Shown in pieces: positions 8,254 through 17,206 of a DNA stretch of 64,000 nt (position 1 is the stretch's first letter; each line of letters begins with the position of its first letter). The stretch lies in contig CAMLGZ010000003.1 in assembly GCA_946479745.1 (NCBI GenBank), forward strand, positions 62,001 to 126,000, given 5' to 3'. This DNA is from an uncultured Pseudoxanthomonas sp. GTDB lineage: Bacteria; Pseudomonadota; Gammaproteobacteria; Xanthomonadales; Xanthomonadaceae. Position numbers and translations under genes: made by a program. Under the pieces are notes generated by a model that saw nothing but the letters and a program-made list of their open reading frames with translations, made no database searches and was not told where the DNA came from.

Positions 8254-10359
8254 CTATGCGGAGGCGTACCGCGCCGCGCCGCCGACCCAGCGCGCGATGA
8301 TCCTGTCGGCGATATCCGGCGAATCTGCCAACAACCGGTCCGCCAGTTCACGCACCAATGGCAGCATGCCGGCATCCCGCGCCAGGTCGGCGACGCGGAA
8401 GGCAACCAGCCCCGTCTGCCGCGTGCCCAGCAACTCACCGGGCCCGCGCAGCTCAAGATCCTTCTCTGCGATGACGAAGCCGTCGTTGGTTTCACGCATG
8501 GTCGCCAGCCGCTGCTTGGCCATCATCGACAACGGCGCCTGATACAACAGCACGCAATTGGAAGCCGCGGCGCCACGCCCTACCCGTCCACGCAACTGGT
8601 GCAATTGCGCCAGACCCAGGCGCTCTGCGTTTTCGACGATCATCAACGAAGCGTTGGGCACGTCCACGCCAACTTCGATGACCGTGGTCGCGACCAGCAG
8701 ATCGATATCCCCGGCCTTGAAGGCGCGCATCGTGTCCTGCTTCTCCGCCTGCTTCATGCGGCCGTGGACCAGACCCACGCGCAGCCCCGGAAGCTGTGCG
8801 GACAGTGCTTCGTAGGTACCTTGCGCGGCTTGTGCGACCACTTCATCGCTATCGTCGATCAGCGTGCAGACCCAATAGGCCTGCCGGCCTTCGGCGCACG
8901 CGGCACGGATACGTTCCACCAATTCCGGCCGCCGTTCGCCGCTCAACGCGATGGTCTGCACCGGTGTACGTCCGGGCGGCAGCTCATCGATGGCCGAAAC
9001 GTCCAGATCGGCGTACGCCGCCATGGCCAGCGTGCGCGGAATGGGGGTGGCGGTCATGATCAGCTGATGCGGCACCGATTGACCCGAAGCGCCCTTGTCG
9101 CGCAGCGCCAAGCGCTGGTGCACGCCGAAACGGTGCTGCTCATCGACGATGGCCAGAGCCAGGTCGTGGAAGGCCACCGCTTCCTGCATCAGCGCATGCG
9201 TGCCCACCACTACCTGCGCCGCGCCGGAAGCGACTTCCGCCAGCACGCCGGTGCGCGCCTTGCCGGTGACCTTGCCAGCCAGCCACGCTACGCGGATGCC
9301 CAGCGGCTCCAGCCATTGGCGCAGGTTGGCCAAGTGCTGCTCGGCCAGCAGTTCGGTCGGTGCGGCCAGCGCGGCCTGCTTGCCCGCTTCCACGGCGAGC
9401 ATGGCTGCCATCGCCGCGACCACGGTTTTTCCGCTGCCCACATCGCCTTGCACCAACCGCATCATCGGCAAGGATTGCGCCAGATCGTGGCGGATCTGCG
9501 CGAACACGCGCTGCTGCGCGCCGGTCAGCGAGAACGGCAGCGCGGATTGCAGTTGCGCGGCGAGCTTGCCTTTACCGGCCAGCGCCGGAGCACGATGCCG
9601 CTGCAAGGCGATGCGTTGCCGGCGCAGACTCAGGTTATGCGCCAGCAGCTCTTCCAACGCCAGGCGGCGTTGCGCGGGATGGGTGCCGGTGGCCAGCGCG
9701 GCGAGATCGGCATCGCGCGCGGGCCGGTGCATGCCCAACAAAGCCTGGCGTAGCGAAGGCAATCGAAGGTCGCGCAGCATTTCTGGCGGCAGCAATTCCA
9801 ATGAAGCGTCATCGGGAAGACGATCCAGCGCCTGCGCGATCAGCTTGCGCATCGAGGCCGGGCCGATACCTTCGACTGCGGGGTAGACCGGGTCCAGCTC
9901 CTCGCCCAGCGACGCGGCGTCGCCCTCACCCAGCACCCGATAGCTGGGATGGACGATTTCCAGGCCGTTCTGCCCCGGCTTGGGGGTGCCGTAGCAACGC
10001 ACCAGCGCGCCGGGCGCGAACTGCGCTACCTGCGCGGCACGGAAATGGAAGAAACGCAGCACCAGGGTGGCGTGCGAATCATCGCCGATCGCCACGCGCA
10101 GCAGCGGGCGATAACGGAAGCCCCGCTCCACCGCTTCCACCCGGCCTTCCACCTGCGCCGGCACACCGGGCTGCAGGGCGCGGATGGGCGTGAGCTGGGT
10201 GCGGTCTTCGTAGCGCAGCGGCAGATGCAGCCACAGGTCCTGCAGCGTCAACAGTCCGCGCGCCGCCAGTTTTCCCGCCACGCGCGGGCCCACGCCGACG
10301 AGTTGTCCGGCGATGGGCTGGTTGAAGGCGGGTTCTTCGCTGCGTGGTGCGGACGGCAT
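8254..10359 (-). CDS. recG: ATP-dependent DNA helicase RecG
   Basis: Branch-migrating helicase that reverses stalled forks and processes Holliday junctions and R-loops. 701 residues, the usual length. An N-terminal wedge/OB domain (about 15-150) precedes the helicase core: Walker A GDVGSGKT with Lys 311, motif II DEQH at 406-409, the TATPIPRTLA motif, and the C-terminal HGRMKQAEK, TTVIEVGVDVPNA and QLRGRVGRG motifs. All are intact. In E. coli recG closes the gmk-rpoZ-spoT operon; here a 6-kb module (10472-16577) separates it from ridA and spoT. Confidence 0.97.
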   Translation of the reverse strand: MPSAPRSEEPAFNQPIAGQLVGVGPRVAGKLAARGLLTLQDLWLHLPLRYEDRTQLTPIRALQPGVPAQVEGRVEAVERGFRYRPLLRVAIGDDSHATLVLRFFHFRAAQVAQFAPGALVRCYGTPKPGQNGLEIVHPSYRVLGEGDAASLGEELDPVYPAVEGIGPASMRKLIAQALDRLPDDASLELLPPEMLRDLRLPSLRQALLGMHRPARDADLAALATGTHPAQRRLALEELLAHNLSLRRQRIALQRHRAPALAGKGKLAAQLQSALPFSLTGAQQRVFAQIRHDLAQSLPMMRLVQGDVGSGKTVVAAMAAMLAVEAGKQAALAAPTELLAEQHLANLRQWLEPLGIRVAWLAGKVTGKARTGVLAEVASGAAQVVVGTHALMQEAVAFHDLALAIVDEQHRFGVHQRLALRDKGASGQSVPHQLIMTATPIPRTLAMAAYADLDVSAIDELPPGRTPVQTIALSGERRPELVERIRAACAEGRQAYWVCTLIDDSDEVVAQAAQGTYEALSAQLPGLRVGLVHGRMKQAEKQDTMRAFKAGDIDLLVATTVIEVGVDVPNASLMIVENAERLGLAQLHQLRGRVGRGAAASNCVLLYQAPLSMMAKQRLATMRETNDGFVIAEKDLELRGPGELLGTRQTGLVAFRVADLARDAGMLPLVRELADRLLADSPDIADRIIARWVGGAARYASA

Positions 10360-10471
10360 CTGACTAGGATGCCGACCGCACCGGATTAACGCCAGTCGGA
10401 ATTCGCCGCGCTGGCGTGTCAGAACGGTGCTGCGTGGCCTCAGGCCGTGGAAGCGTCGATGCTCTCGCCGA

Positions 10472-12919
10472 TCAGAACTTCACCCCGACTTCCATACCAT
10501 AGGTTCGCGGTTCGCTGACCACCGCGCCTACGGTGCCGAAGGCCTCGCGGCCGTACACGTTCAACTGGCCGACGTACTGGTTGTCGAACACGTTGTTGCC
10601 GTACACCGCCCAGGTCCAATGGCCTCCGGCCGAGGCCCATCCCAGGCGGACATCGGTACGGTTCTGCGATTCTCCGGTCGAGAAATTGGGGAAGCTGGTG
10701 CAGTCTCCCTGGCCGCGGCTGTAGTCGTTGGCGCGACAGGCGCCACGGTAAGCGTGACGCAAGGCCAGGCGTAGATCGCCGGCGTCGCCGAGCGCCCAGG
10801 TGTAGTGGCCGCCCAGCGCCGCCGACCAGGAAGGCTCGCCCGTGGGCTGTCCATTGAGGTCCAGCAACCCGGCACCGGTATTGACGCTGTAGTCCTTGTA
10901 CTTGGAGTTGATGTATTCAGCGTTGAAATCGACCGCGAACGCGTCGCTGACCTGCCAGCGCAGGTCGAAGTCCACGCCATAGGCCTCCACGTCGCCGGTA
11001 TCCACGACGAACCGCGGAATGGTGCTGGTGTTGTCCAAGCGGATCGACTGGCGGTTGTCGTAGCGGTAGGAGAACACCGAGGCGTTGTAGGCCAGGCGCG
11101 CCTCCGGCAGGGTGTGCTTGATGCCGATTTCGGCGTTCCACACGTCTTCGTTGTCGAATTCGCTGCCGATCTGCAAGGCGTTGTAGCCGCCGGCTTTGTA
11201 GCCCTTGGCCAGCGAGGCGAAGCCCATCAGGTTGTCGCTGAAGTGGTAGTCGGCCACCAGTCGCGGGCTCCAGTCGCTCCATGCCTTGCTGGCGCGGTTG
11301 GTCACGCCTTTGTTCATCATTGCGGGCGGATCGATGAAGGCAAGGTCGAAGATGAAGAATTCCTTCGGCACGCCAGCCAGGGCGAAGAACCCGGCCGCAT
11401 CCAGCGCATCCAGCGTGGCATCCAGCGTAGGTGCGTTGCGGATGTCGTTGAACCAGCTGAAGTCCTTCTCATCGCGGGTATAGCGCAGGCCGAAGGTCAG
11501 ATTGAGCTTGTCGTTGACGTGCCAGATCACGTCGCCGAAGCCTGCATACGATTTCGTCTTCAGCGTGTTGTAGAACTGCTCGTTCCAGGCATGGTCCATC
11601 AGCGTCAACGGAATGCCGAACGAGCCCAGCACCTGCGAGAAGAATCCGAACAAGGTGCCATCCGGCGTCGGCGCCAGGCCCAGATTGGACACCGCGGTAT
11701 CGACCGCCGTAGTGGTGGTATTGATTTCGCTGGTCTGGTTGGCCTCCTCTTCGTAATAGCTCGCGCCGGCCACCCAATCCAGGCGGTCGCTGGAACCGCT
11801 GAACTTGAATTCCTGGTAGCGGGTTTCGTTGGATTCGCTGTTGGTGGAATCCAGATACAGATTGGGCCGGTTGGTGCCGTCCTCTTCCACGCGGTTGAGC
11901 GCGTCGAACTGGCGCCAGGCGGTGGTGGAAGTCAGGTGGCCCCATTCGAAACCATGGTCGACGATCAGTGTGACGCCATCGAAGGTGCGCCATTCAGCGC
12001 TGGCGGCGGTGTCGTTGAACGTGTCGGTGTCGCGCGGGTCCAGGTAAGTCAGCGGATCGGCCGGGGCGACCGGCAGTCCCGGCGCCGCCGGCAACGGCAC
12101 GATACCGGTGGTGGGCCGCCCGAGTTGATCCAGGCTTTCATGATCCCAACTCAGCAGCGCGGTGGTGTTGTCGGTGATGCCCAGCCGCAAGGCCGCGCGC
12201 GTGGCCCAGACGTTGTCGCCGCCCAGGTCCTTGCCGGTTTCCCCATCCTGCAACCAACCATCGCTGTGGTTGATCAGGCCGTTGAGGCGCAGTGCAGCGC
12301 GGTCGCTGAGCGGGATGTTGGCCATCGCTTCCAGGTACTGCTTGCCGTAGTTGCCCAGCCTGAGCTTGGCCGCAGCTTCGGTCTCGTTGCTGGGTCGTTT
12401 GGTGATCACCGACACCGCGCCGGCGGCCGTGTTGCGGCCGAACAACGTGCCTTGCGGGCCCTTCAGGACTTCGATGCGCTCCACATCGGTCAGCGGCAGC
12501 AAGATTCCGCCGCTGCGTCCGGTGTAGACGCCATCGATGAACACGCCCACGGCCGGATCGGTGCCGATGCCGAAATCGTCGGTGCTGATGCCGCGCAACG
12601 CGATCGAGGGCTGCGTAGGCTGCACGCTGTTGATCTGCAGGCCCGGCACGAAGCTGTCCAGGTCGCCCAGGTCTTCGGCTGCCACGTCCTGGATCATGCG
12701 GTCGTCCAGCACCTGCAGCGCGATCGGCACGTCCTGCAGTTCCTGGGTGCGGCTCTGCGCCGTGACCAGGATGCGATCCAGCGTGGTCGCATCGGTTTCG
12801 GCGGCCGGTGCGGCTTCCGTCTGCTGCGCCCAGACCGTCCCCGTCGATGCCGCCAGCAGGCATCCGCCGAACAAGGCGCGCCGCATTCCCACTACCAGTC
12901 CCCGTTGGATCAACTTCAT
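10472..12919 (-). CDS. TonB-dependent outer-membrane receptor
   Basis: Energised outer-membrane import channel. The signal peptide (ends TGTVWA-QQ) is followed by a plug domain opening with LDRILVTAQSRTQELQDVPI, which contains the TonB-box-like segment, and then a 22-strand barrel ending in VGVKF with the terminal Phe of outer-membrane proteins. The frame is open to 12967, but the ATG at 12919 with GGGGAGAG just upstream gives MKLIQRGL and a normal signal peptide (815 aa). The substrate is unknown. It is the last gene of a three-gene unit with a cytochrome and a beta-helix lipoprotein, 76 bases after the cytochrome stop, which suggests a shared job at the cell surface. Confidence 0.93.
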   Translation of the reverse strand: MKLIQRGLVVGMRRALFGGCLLAASTGTVWAQQTEAAPAAETDATTLDRILVTAQSRTQELQDVPIALQVLDDRMIQDVAAEDLGDLDSFVPGLQINSVQPTQPSIALRGISTDDFGIGTDPAVGVFIDGVYTGRSGGILLPLTDVERIEVLKGPQGTLFGRNTAAGAVSVITKRPSNETEAAAKLRLGNYGKQYLEAMANIPLSDRAALRLNGLINHSDGWLQDGETGKDLGGDNVWATRAALRLGITDNTTALLSWDHESLDQLGRPTTGIVPLPAAPGLPVAPADPLTYLDPRDTDTFNDTAASAEWRTFDGVTLIVDHGFEWGHLTSTTAWRQFDALNRVEEDGTNRPNLYLDSTNSESNETRYQEFKFSGSSDRLDWVAGASYYEEEANQTSEINTTTTAVDTAVSNLGLAPTPDGTLFGFFSQVLGSFGIPLTLMDHAWNEQFYNTLKTKSYAGFGDVIWHVNDKLNLTFGLRYTRDEKDFSWFNDIRNAPTLDATLDALDAAGFFALAGVPKEFFIFDLAFIDPPAMMNKGVTNRASKAWSDWSPRLVADYHFSDNLMGFASLAKGYKAGGYNALQIGSEFDNEDVWNAEIGIKHTLPEARLAYNASVFSYRYDNRQSIRLDNTSTIPRFVVDTGDVEAYGVDFDLRWQVSDAFAVDFNAEYINSKYKDYSVNTGAGLLDLNGQPTGEPSWSAALGGHYTWALGDAGDLRLALRHAYRGACRANDYSRGQGDCTSFPNFSTGESQNRTDVRLGWASAGGHWTWAVYGNNVFDNQYVGQLNVYGREAFGTVGAVVSEPRTYGMEVGVKF

Positions 12920-12995
12920 CGCTCTCTCCCCGTTTGATTGCTGTGCGGCGAATCGTCGCAAAGACATCGCCGTGCCGAATTGGTGCGTCGCTACC

Positions 12996-14138
12996 TCATG
13001 TGTCGCACGCGCCCTTCTGCGCGTTTATCCATTCCCGTATCAACTCCACGCCTTCGCGATGCACGACCGAGCGCCCCAGCTCCGGCATCATCACCGAAGG
13101 ATCGTCGCTGTCCATGCGGAACACCAGTACCGAAGCATCGGCCTGGCCAGGCGCGATGTCGTACAGGCGATTGCCGGTGCCCTTGCCCGCCGCCACCGGT
13201 TGTTTGCAGAAACCCAGCTTCAGGCGATCGGTGATGGCCGCGTCCAGCCACATGCCGGAAGTGATCGCCGGGCCGGTCTGGCTATGGCAATGGCCGCAGT
13301 TGACGTCCAGATAAGCGCGCGCGCGGTCTTCGAGTTTGGCGTGGGCAGCGTCCTGCCAATCCGCATTGCGCGGCACCTGGGCCGGATCGGGTGCACCGGT
13401 CAGATAGCCAACGCGCGCGAGATGCGCGATCTGGTTCTCACTGCCGGTCGCGTAGGCGAAATCGCGATTCAGGTGACGCGCCTTCGGCCCGATGGGATGC
13501 AGCGCGCGGGTCTTGTTGTCTGTGGCGTGGCAGCTGGCGCACTGGTTCTGGTCGGGCACCTGGTAGTTGGCGGCTTCGCGGCCGCCATCGCTGTCCACTA
13601 GTTCCAGCGAGATCAAATCGCCTGCGCGTTTCAGCGTGGCTTCGGTCTGCGCCTCGTTCCAGACATAGGGCATCGCCTCCCAACCCGCCTCGCGACGCAC
13701 CAGCAGGCGGGTTTCGATCAAACGCACCTTCGACAGATCCAGCGTTTCGCCCTGCAGATCGTTGTTGACGGCAGTGCGTGCCACCGATTTTCCGTCCCGT
13801 TTTCCGTTGCCAGGCAACGGGTAATAGAACGTCTTGCTGATGATGGTGCCCACCGGAAAGGCGAAACTGTTCTGCGCCGCGTACGAGGCGGACTTGCCCT
13901 TCGGCATCCAGACCGTGCGCAGTTTGTGCGCATAATCGCTGAACAGCGGCGTATTGAGATCGTACGGCACTACGCCTTCGTTCAACGACAGACGCCCGTC
14001 TTCGACCTTGAGCACGCGCCATTCGCTCAACGCTTTGGGTTGTCCCTCGGCGAAGAAACGCACGCCGGCGTCTTTGCTTCCGCACGCGGACAGCAGCGAC
14101 GCCAAGGCAAGCAATGCGAAACCGCGCAACCGCATCAT
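12996..14138 (-). CDS. Lipoprotein diheme c-type cytochrome, SO2930-like family
   Basis: 380 residues. MMRLRGFALLALASLLSACG ends in a lipobox with the acylated Cys at 19; the +2 residue is Gly, so outer-membrane sorting is likely. Two CxxCH haem sites are present: CASCH at 200-204 and CGHCH at 281-285. The N-terminal domain (LNTPLFSDYAHKLRTVWMP) is typical of the family that I recall as SO2930/HNE_0200 (TIGR03806). The redox partner and substrate are not known for this family. It begins six bases after the stop of the beta-helix gene, so the two are surely co-transcribed; family members commonly accompany such a beta-helix protein. Confidence 0.88.
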   Translation of the reverse strand: MMRLRGFALLALASLLSACGSKDAGVRFFAEGQPKALSEWRVLKVEDGRLSLNEGVVPYDLNTPLFSDYAHKLRTVWMPKGKSASYAAQNSFAFPVGTIISKTFYYPLPGNGKRDGKSVARTAVNNDLQGETLDLSKVRLIETRLLVRREAGWEAMPYVWNEAQTEATLKRAGDLISLELVDSDGGREAANYQVPDQNQCASCHATDNKTRALHPIGPKARHLNRDFAYATGSENQIAHLARVGYLTGAPDPAQVPRNADWQDAAHAKLEDRARAYLDVNCGHCHSQTGPAITSGMWLDAAITDRLKLGFCKQPVAAGKGTGNRLYDIAPGQADASVLVFRMDSDDPSVMMPELGRSVVHREGVELIREWINAQKGACDT

Positions 14139-14144
14139 CCGACC

Positions 14145-15380
14145 TCAGCCACGCCCCAGGTCCACCGCCGGCAGGCGCGGCAGATCGCATTCGAAGGGTT
14201 TTGCGTCCTTGCTCGGATTCTTGTAACCGCCCGGACCGTCGGCGTTGACCACGCCGCTGACGTCGCGCAGGCAGATTTCCGGACCTGCCGCAGCCTTGCC
14301 ATCGACCTTGCGGTCCTTGTTGTAATAACCGTCCCAGAGCACATCGGGAAAACTGCCGCCCAGCCCGAACATCGCCATCTTCAACGTTTTCAGATCCAAC
14401 CCGTCGGGCGAATCGCCGCCGCCGCTCACTTTATTGCCGTGCACGTAGATGCGTTCCGGGTACGGATCGAAATCCTTGGCCATGCTGGAGTCTTTGTAAC
14501 CGGTGGAATACACGCTGGAGATGATGAAGTTGGCGGTAGCGTTGTCGGAAACCTCGTTGTCGAAGATCTCCACGTCGTCGTTGGCGTTCACCACCATGCC
14601 CGAACCCGCCGGCACGCTGGCCACCGGCGTGCCCTTGGCGCCGAAATTCTCGGTGTTGTTGGCGATCACCTTGTTGTTGAACACGCGGATGTTGCCGCCC
14701 TGCTGGGTCAGGTTGGGCATGTTGAAGACCAGGATGCCGCCGGTGTTCCTGGTCGCCACGTTCTCGTACACGTCGGCGTTGATGGTGTTCTCTATCTCGA
14801 TGCCGGCCACGTTGGATTCGGCGCGGCTGCGACGTACGATCACGCCGTTGGACTGGCCCACGTAGATGCCGGCGTCGGAGGCGCCGATGGCGACCGAATC
14901 CTCGATCAGCACATTTTTCGTCAGCACCGGATACAACCCGTACGCGCCGTTCTTGGTGCTGGGCCCGCCGGTCCATTGCACCTTGACCTTGCGGATGGTG
15001 ACGTTCCTGGATTCGCTGATCTTCAGGCCATCGCCTTTGGAATCTTCGATGGTCAGGTTCTCGATGGTGAAATCATCGCCGTTGACCAGCAGGCCTTCGG
15101 CACCGGCTTTCTGGCCCTTGAAGCTGAGCACGCTCTTGTCCATGCCCGCCCCGCGGATAGTCACGCCATTCGCGCGCAGGGTCAGACTGCGGTCGAAGGC
15201 GAACTTGCCAGCGGGTATCTCGATCACATCGCCCGGTTTGGCGTCCAGCAGGCGCTCGTGCAGGGTGGCGGCGAAACCGGCATCGCCGGCGGCGACGGCC
15301 GCGCTTGCCGGTGCGCTTTCGTTTTTCTGGCAGGCGGTCAGCGCCAGCAACACGGTAGCTACCACGACGTACTGGCGCAT
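14145..15380 (-). CDS. Parallel beta-helix repeat lipoprotein (partner of diheme cytochrome)
   Basis: 411 residues. MRQYVVVATVLLALTACQKN has a lipobox with Cys 17 and Gln at +2, so it is probably an outer-membrane lipoprotein. The body is a right-handed beta-helix with regularly spaced NVTIRKVKVQW, NVLIEDSVAIGASDAGIYVG, VIVRRSRAESNVAGIEIENT and DVEIFDNEVSDN turns, like pectate-lyase-fold or periplasmic copper-binding NosD proteins. The family matches what I recall as TIGR03805. The frame is open much further upstream; the ATG at 15380 with AGGAG eight bases before it is the real start. It is the first gene of the unit and is divergent from the AraC regulator. Confidence 0.85.
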   Translation of the reverse strand: MRQYVVVATVLLALTACQKNESAPASAAVAAGDAGFAATLHERLLDAKPGDVIEIPAGKFAFDRSLTLRANGVTIRGAGMDKSVLSFKGQKAGAEGLLVNGDDFTIENLTIEDSKGDGLKISESRNVTIRKVKVQWTGGPSTKNGAYGLYPVLTKNVLIEDSVAIGASDAGIYVGQSNGVIVRRSRAESNVAGIEIENTINADVYENVATRNTGGILVFNMPNLTQQGGNIRVFNNKVIANNTENFGAKGTPVASVPAGSGMVVNANDDVEIFDNEVSDNATANFIISSVYSTGYKDSSMAKDFDPYPERIYVHGNKVSGGGDSPDGLDLKTLKMAMFGLGGSFPDVLWDGYYNKDRKVDGKAAAGPEICLRDVSGVVNADGPGGYKNPSKDAKPFECDLPRLPAVDLGRG

Positions 15381-15530
15381 CTGGAATCTCCTGGAGTTTC
15401 GGCGGTGGCGGCGCATACGGCCGCGTATCCACACGGAGGTGGTGATGCAGTCTGGTTCGCCGTCCTTGACGGGAGTGAGGGCAGGAGCGGCATACTTGGG
15501 GGGGCAAAGCGGACAAGCTGGAGGGCTTCG
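15381..15530. promoter_or_regulatory. Divergent promoter region with candidate operator
   Basis: 150 bases between the beta-helix lipoprotein gene and the AraC-type regulator gene. A dyad ATACG-GCCG-CGTAT occurs at 15415-15428. The hexamer GCATAC occurs at the left arm (15413) and again at about 15490. These are candidate binding sites for the adjacent regulator; there is no direct evidence for them. Confidence 0.35.
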
Positions 15531-16577
15531 ATGCGCGTCACCACAGACCCGGTCAACGAAGCGAGGCTGGCAGCGGCGGTCATTCCTACCAACATGCTGT
15601 GCCATCTGGTGCAACTGGCGCGCGAGCGGGGAATGGACAGCACCCACTGGTTCAAAGGCATGCGCTTGGACCCGCAGGAAATCGACGACCCCGCCACCCG
15701 AGTGTCCTATCGCCAGGCCAGCGAGATCGTGGCGCGTGCGTTGGCCTCCTTGAACCAGCCTGACCTGGGTCTGCAGGTAGGCTGCCGGCAGAACGTGGGC
15801 AATTTCGGTCTGCTGGGGTTGGCCATGAAGACCGCGCCGACCTTCGGCGAAGCGGTTCTGCTGGGCATGACCTACCAGCGCACCACTGGTGCGATGCTGG
15901 ATATCGACACCGAGGCCAGCACCCCCGGCGAAGTGGCGATGACCGCGCGCGCGCCGGTCGTGGTACCGGCGATCCTGCCGTTCCTGTGCGAGGAGATGTA
16001 CGCCAGCTCGCTGATGGTGGCGCGGGAATTGATCGGCCCCCAATTCCGTCCCTTGCGGCTGGAACTGACCTACCCGGCGCCCGCCTATGCCGACAAATAC
16101 GCGGAACTGTTCCAGTGCGAGTTGCATTTCGATCGTCCACGCAACCTGATGGTGATCGACAGCGAATGGATGGCGCTGGAATTCCCCACCTACAACGCGG
16201 TCAATGCGCGCCAGGTGCTGGAGCTGTGCCAGAAGCAGCTGGCCGACATCGCCTCGCCGCAAAGCGAACTGGCCGCGACGGTGGAACGTTTCCTGCGACA
16301 GCACGTGCGCGAGAATCCGCCGCTTTCGGCCATCGCCGGCGTCATGCACCTGAGCGAACGCACGCTGCGCCGTCAGTTGGCCGCCGATGGAATCAGCTTC
16401 AGCCGGCTGCACGACCGCCTCCGCACCGAACGCGCGCTGGAACTGCTGCACGACCACAATCTGACCATCAGCCAGGTTGGCAGCGGCATCGGCTTCGCCG
16501 ACGCGCGCGAGTTCCGACGCGCATTCAAACGCTGGACCGGACACACCCCCAGTGAAGCGCGCGAGCAGATGGCCTAG
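15531..16577 (+). CDS. AraC-family transcriptional regulator with arabinose-binding-like N-domain
   Basis: 348 residues. The N-terminal 200 residues match the Arabinose_bd (PF12625) type, which in other regulators senses a small hydrophobic or carbohydrate ligand. The C-terminal 100 residues hold two helix-turn-helix motifs: LSAIAGVMHLSERTLRRQLA, then ISQVGSGIGFADAREFRRAFKRWTGHTPSE, which is the AraC signature. The frame is open far upstream (to 13926), but GGAGGG seven bases before the ATG at 15531 fixes the start. Being divergent from the beta-helix/cytochrome/TonB-receptor unit, it is the likely activator of that unit. The inducer is unknown. Confidence 0.9.
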   Translation: MRVTTDPVNEARLAAAVIPTNMLCHLVQLARERGMDSTHWFKGMRLDPQEIDDPATRVSYRQASEIVARALASLNQPDLGLQVGCRQNVGNFGLLGLAMKTAPTFGEAVLLGMTYQRTTGAMLDIDTEASTPGEVAMTARAPVVVPAILPFLCEEMYASSLMVARELIGPQFRPLRLELTYPAPAYADKYAELFQCELHFDRPRNLMVIDSEWMALEFPTYNAVNARQVLELCQKQLADIASPQSELAATVERFLRQHVRENPPLSAIAGVMHLSERTLRRQLAADGISFSRLHDRLRTERALELLHDHNLTISQVGSGIGFADAREFRRAFKRWTGHTPSEAREQMA

Positions 16578-16591
16578 TAAGGAAACCAAGC

Positions 16592-16687
16592 GTGGGAGCG
16601 GCGTCCCGCCGCGAGCTTTGCTTTCTGCGTTCTTGCGACCAGTGCGTGAAACCGGATCAAAAGCTCGCGGCGGGACGCCGCTCCCAC
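16592..16687. repeat. REP-like palindrome (GTGGGAGCG family)
   Basis: GTGGGAGCGGCGTCCCGCCG followed by CGAGCT is mirrored by AGCTCGCGGCGGGACGCCGC followed by TCCCAC: arms of 26 bases and a loop of about 44. It lies between the convergent regulator gene and ridA. Confidence 0.8.
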
Positions 16688-16708
16688 GCTGCTATCGACC
16701 GGTTTCTG

Positions 16709-17092
16709 TCAGTCGATCACCATTACCGCATCGACCTCGAACACCGCGCCCTTGGGCAATGCCGAGACTTCAACGGTGGAACGCGCCGGGAACGGCGCAT
16801 TGAAATATTCCTGCATCACCGCATTCACTGCGGCGAACTGACTCAGGTCGGTGAGGTACAGACCCAACCGGACGATCTGCGCGAGCGATCCGCCCGCGGC
16901 TTCGGCGACCGCCTTGAGATTGTCGAACGCACGCCGGGCTTGTACCGCGATGTCGCCTTCGACCAGGTTGCCGGTCGCTGGATGCAGCGGGATCTGCCCG
17001 GAAAAATAGACGGTGTTTCCGCTACGCACCGCCTGCGAGTACGGGCCGATGGCGGCGGGAGCATGGTCGGTTTGGATGATTTGGCGGGTCAT
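16709..17092 (-). CDS. ridA: RidA family deaminase (enamine/imine hydrolase)
   Basis: Hydrolyses reactive 2-aminoacrylate and other enamines released by PLP enzymes, protecting them from damage. 127 residues from the ATG at 17092. The family features AAIGPYSQAV, VYFSGQIPLHPATG, the active-site Arg in PARSTVEV and the C-terminal FEVDAVMVID are all present. An upstream ATG at 17122 would add ten residues not seen in the family. In its strand it follows spoT and a secreted-protein gene. Confidence 0.94.
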   Translation of the reverse strand: MTRQIIQTDHAPAAIGPYSQAVRSGNTVYFSGQIPLHPATGNLVEGDIAVQARRAFDNLKAVAEAAGGSLAQIVRLGLYLTDLSQFAAVNAVMQEYFNAPFPARSTVEVSALPKGAVFEVDAVMVID

Positions 17093-17206
17093 GGCGAATT
17101 CCCATAGCGAATTCATCGGCATTCTAAAGCAAAGGGATGTCCTGGCTCACTACTTCGGACGCTAAAAAATTCCTGAGGGTAAGTCGAGACCAGACGATCT
17201 TCTGCA

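Noticed and set aside
10805..12937. 710-aa plus-strand ORF opposite the TonB-dependent receptor
   Set aside because: Shadow of a complete receptor gene; the composition is His/Gln/Val/Arg-rich and not protein-like.
15381..16589. N-terminal extension of the beta-helix gene across the AraC regulator
   Set aside because: The frame happens to be open, but the ATG at 15380 with its ribosome-binding site and lipoprotein signal is the true start.
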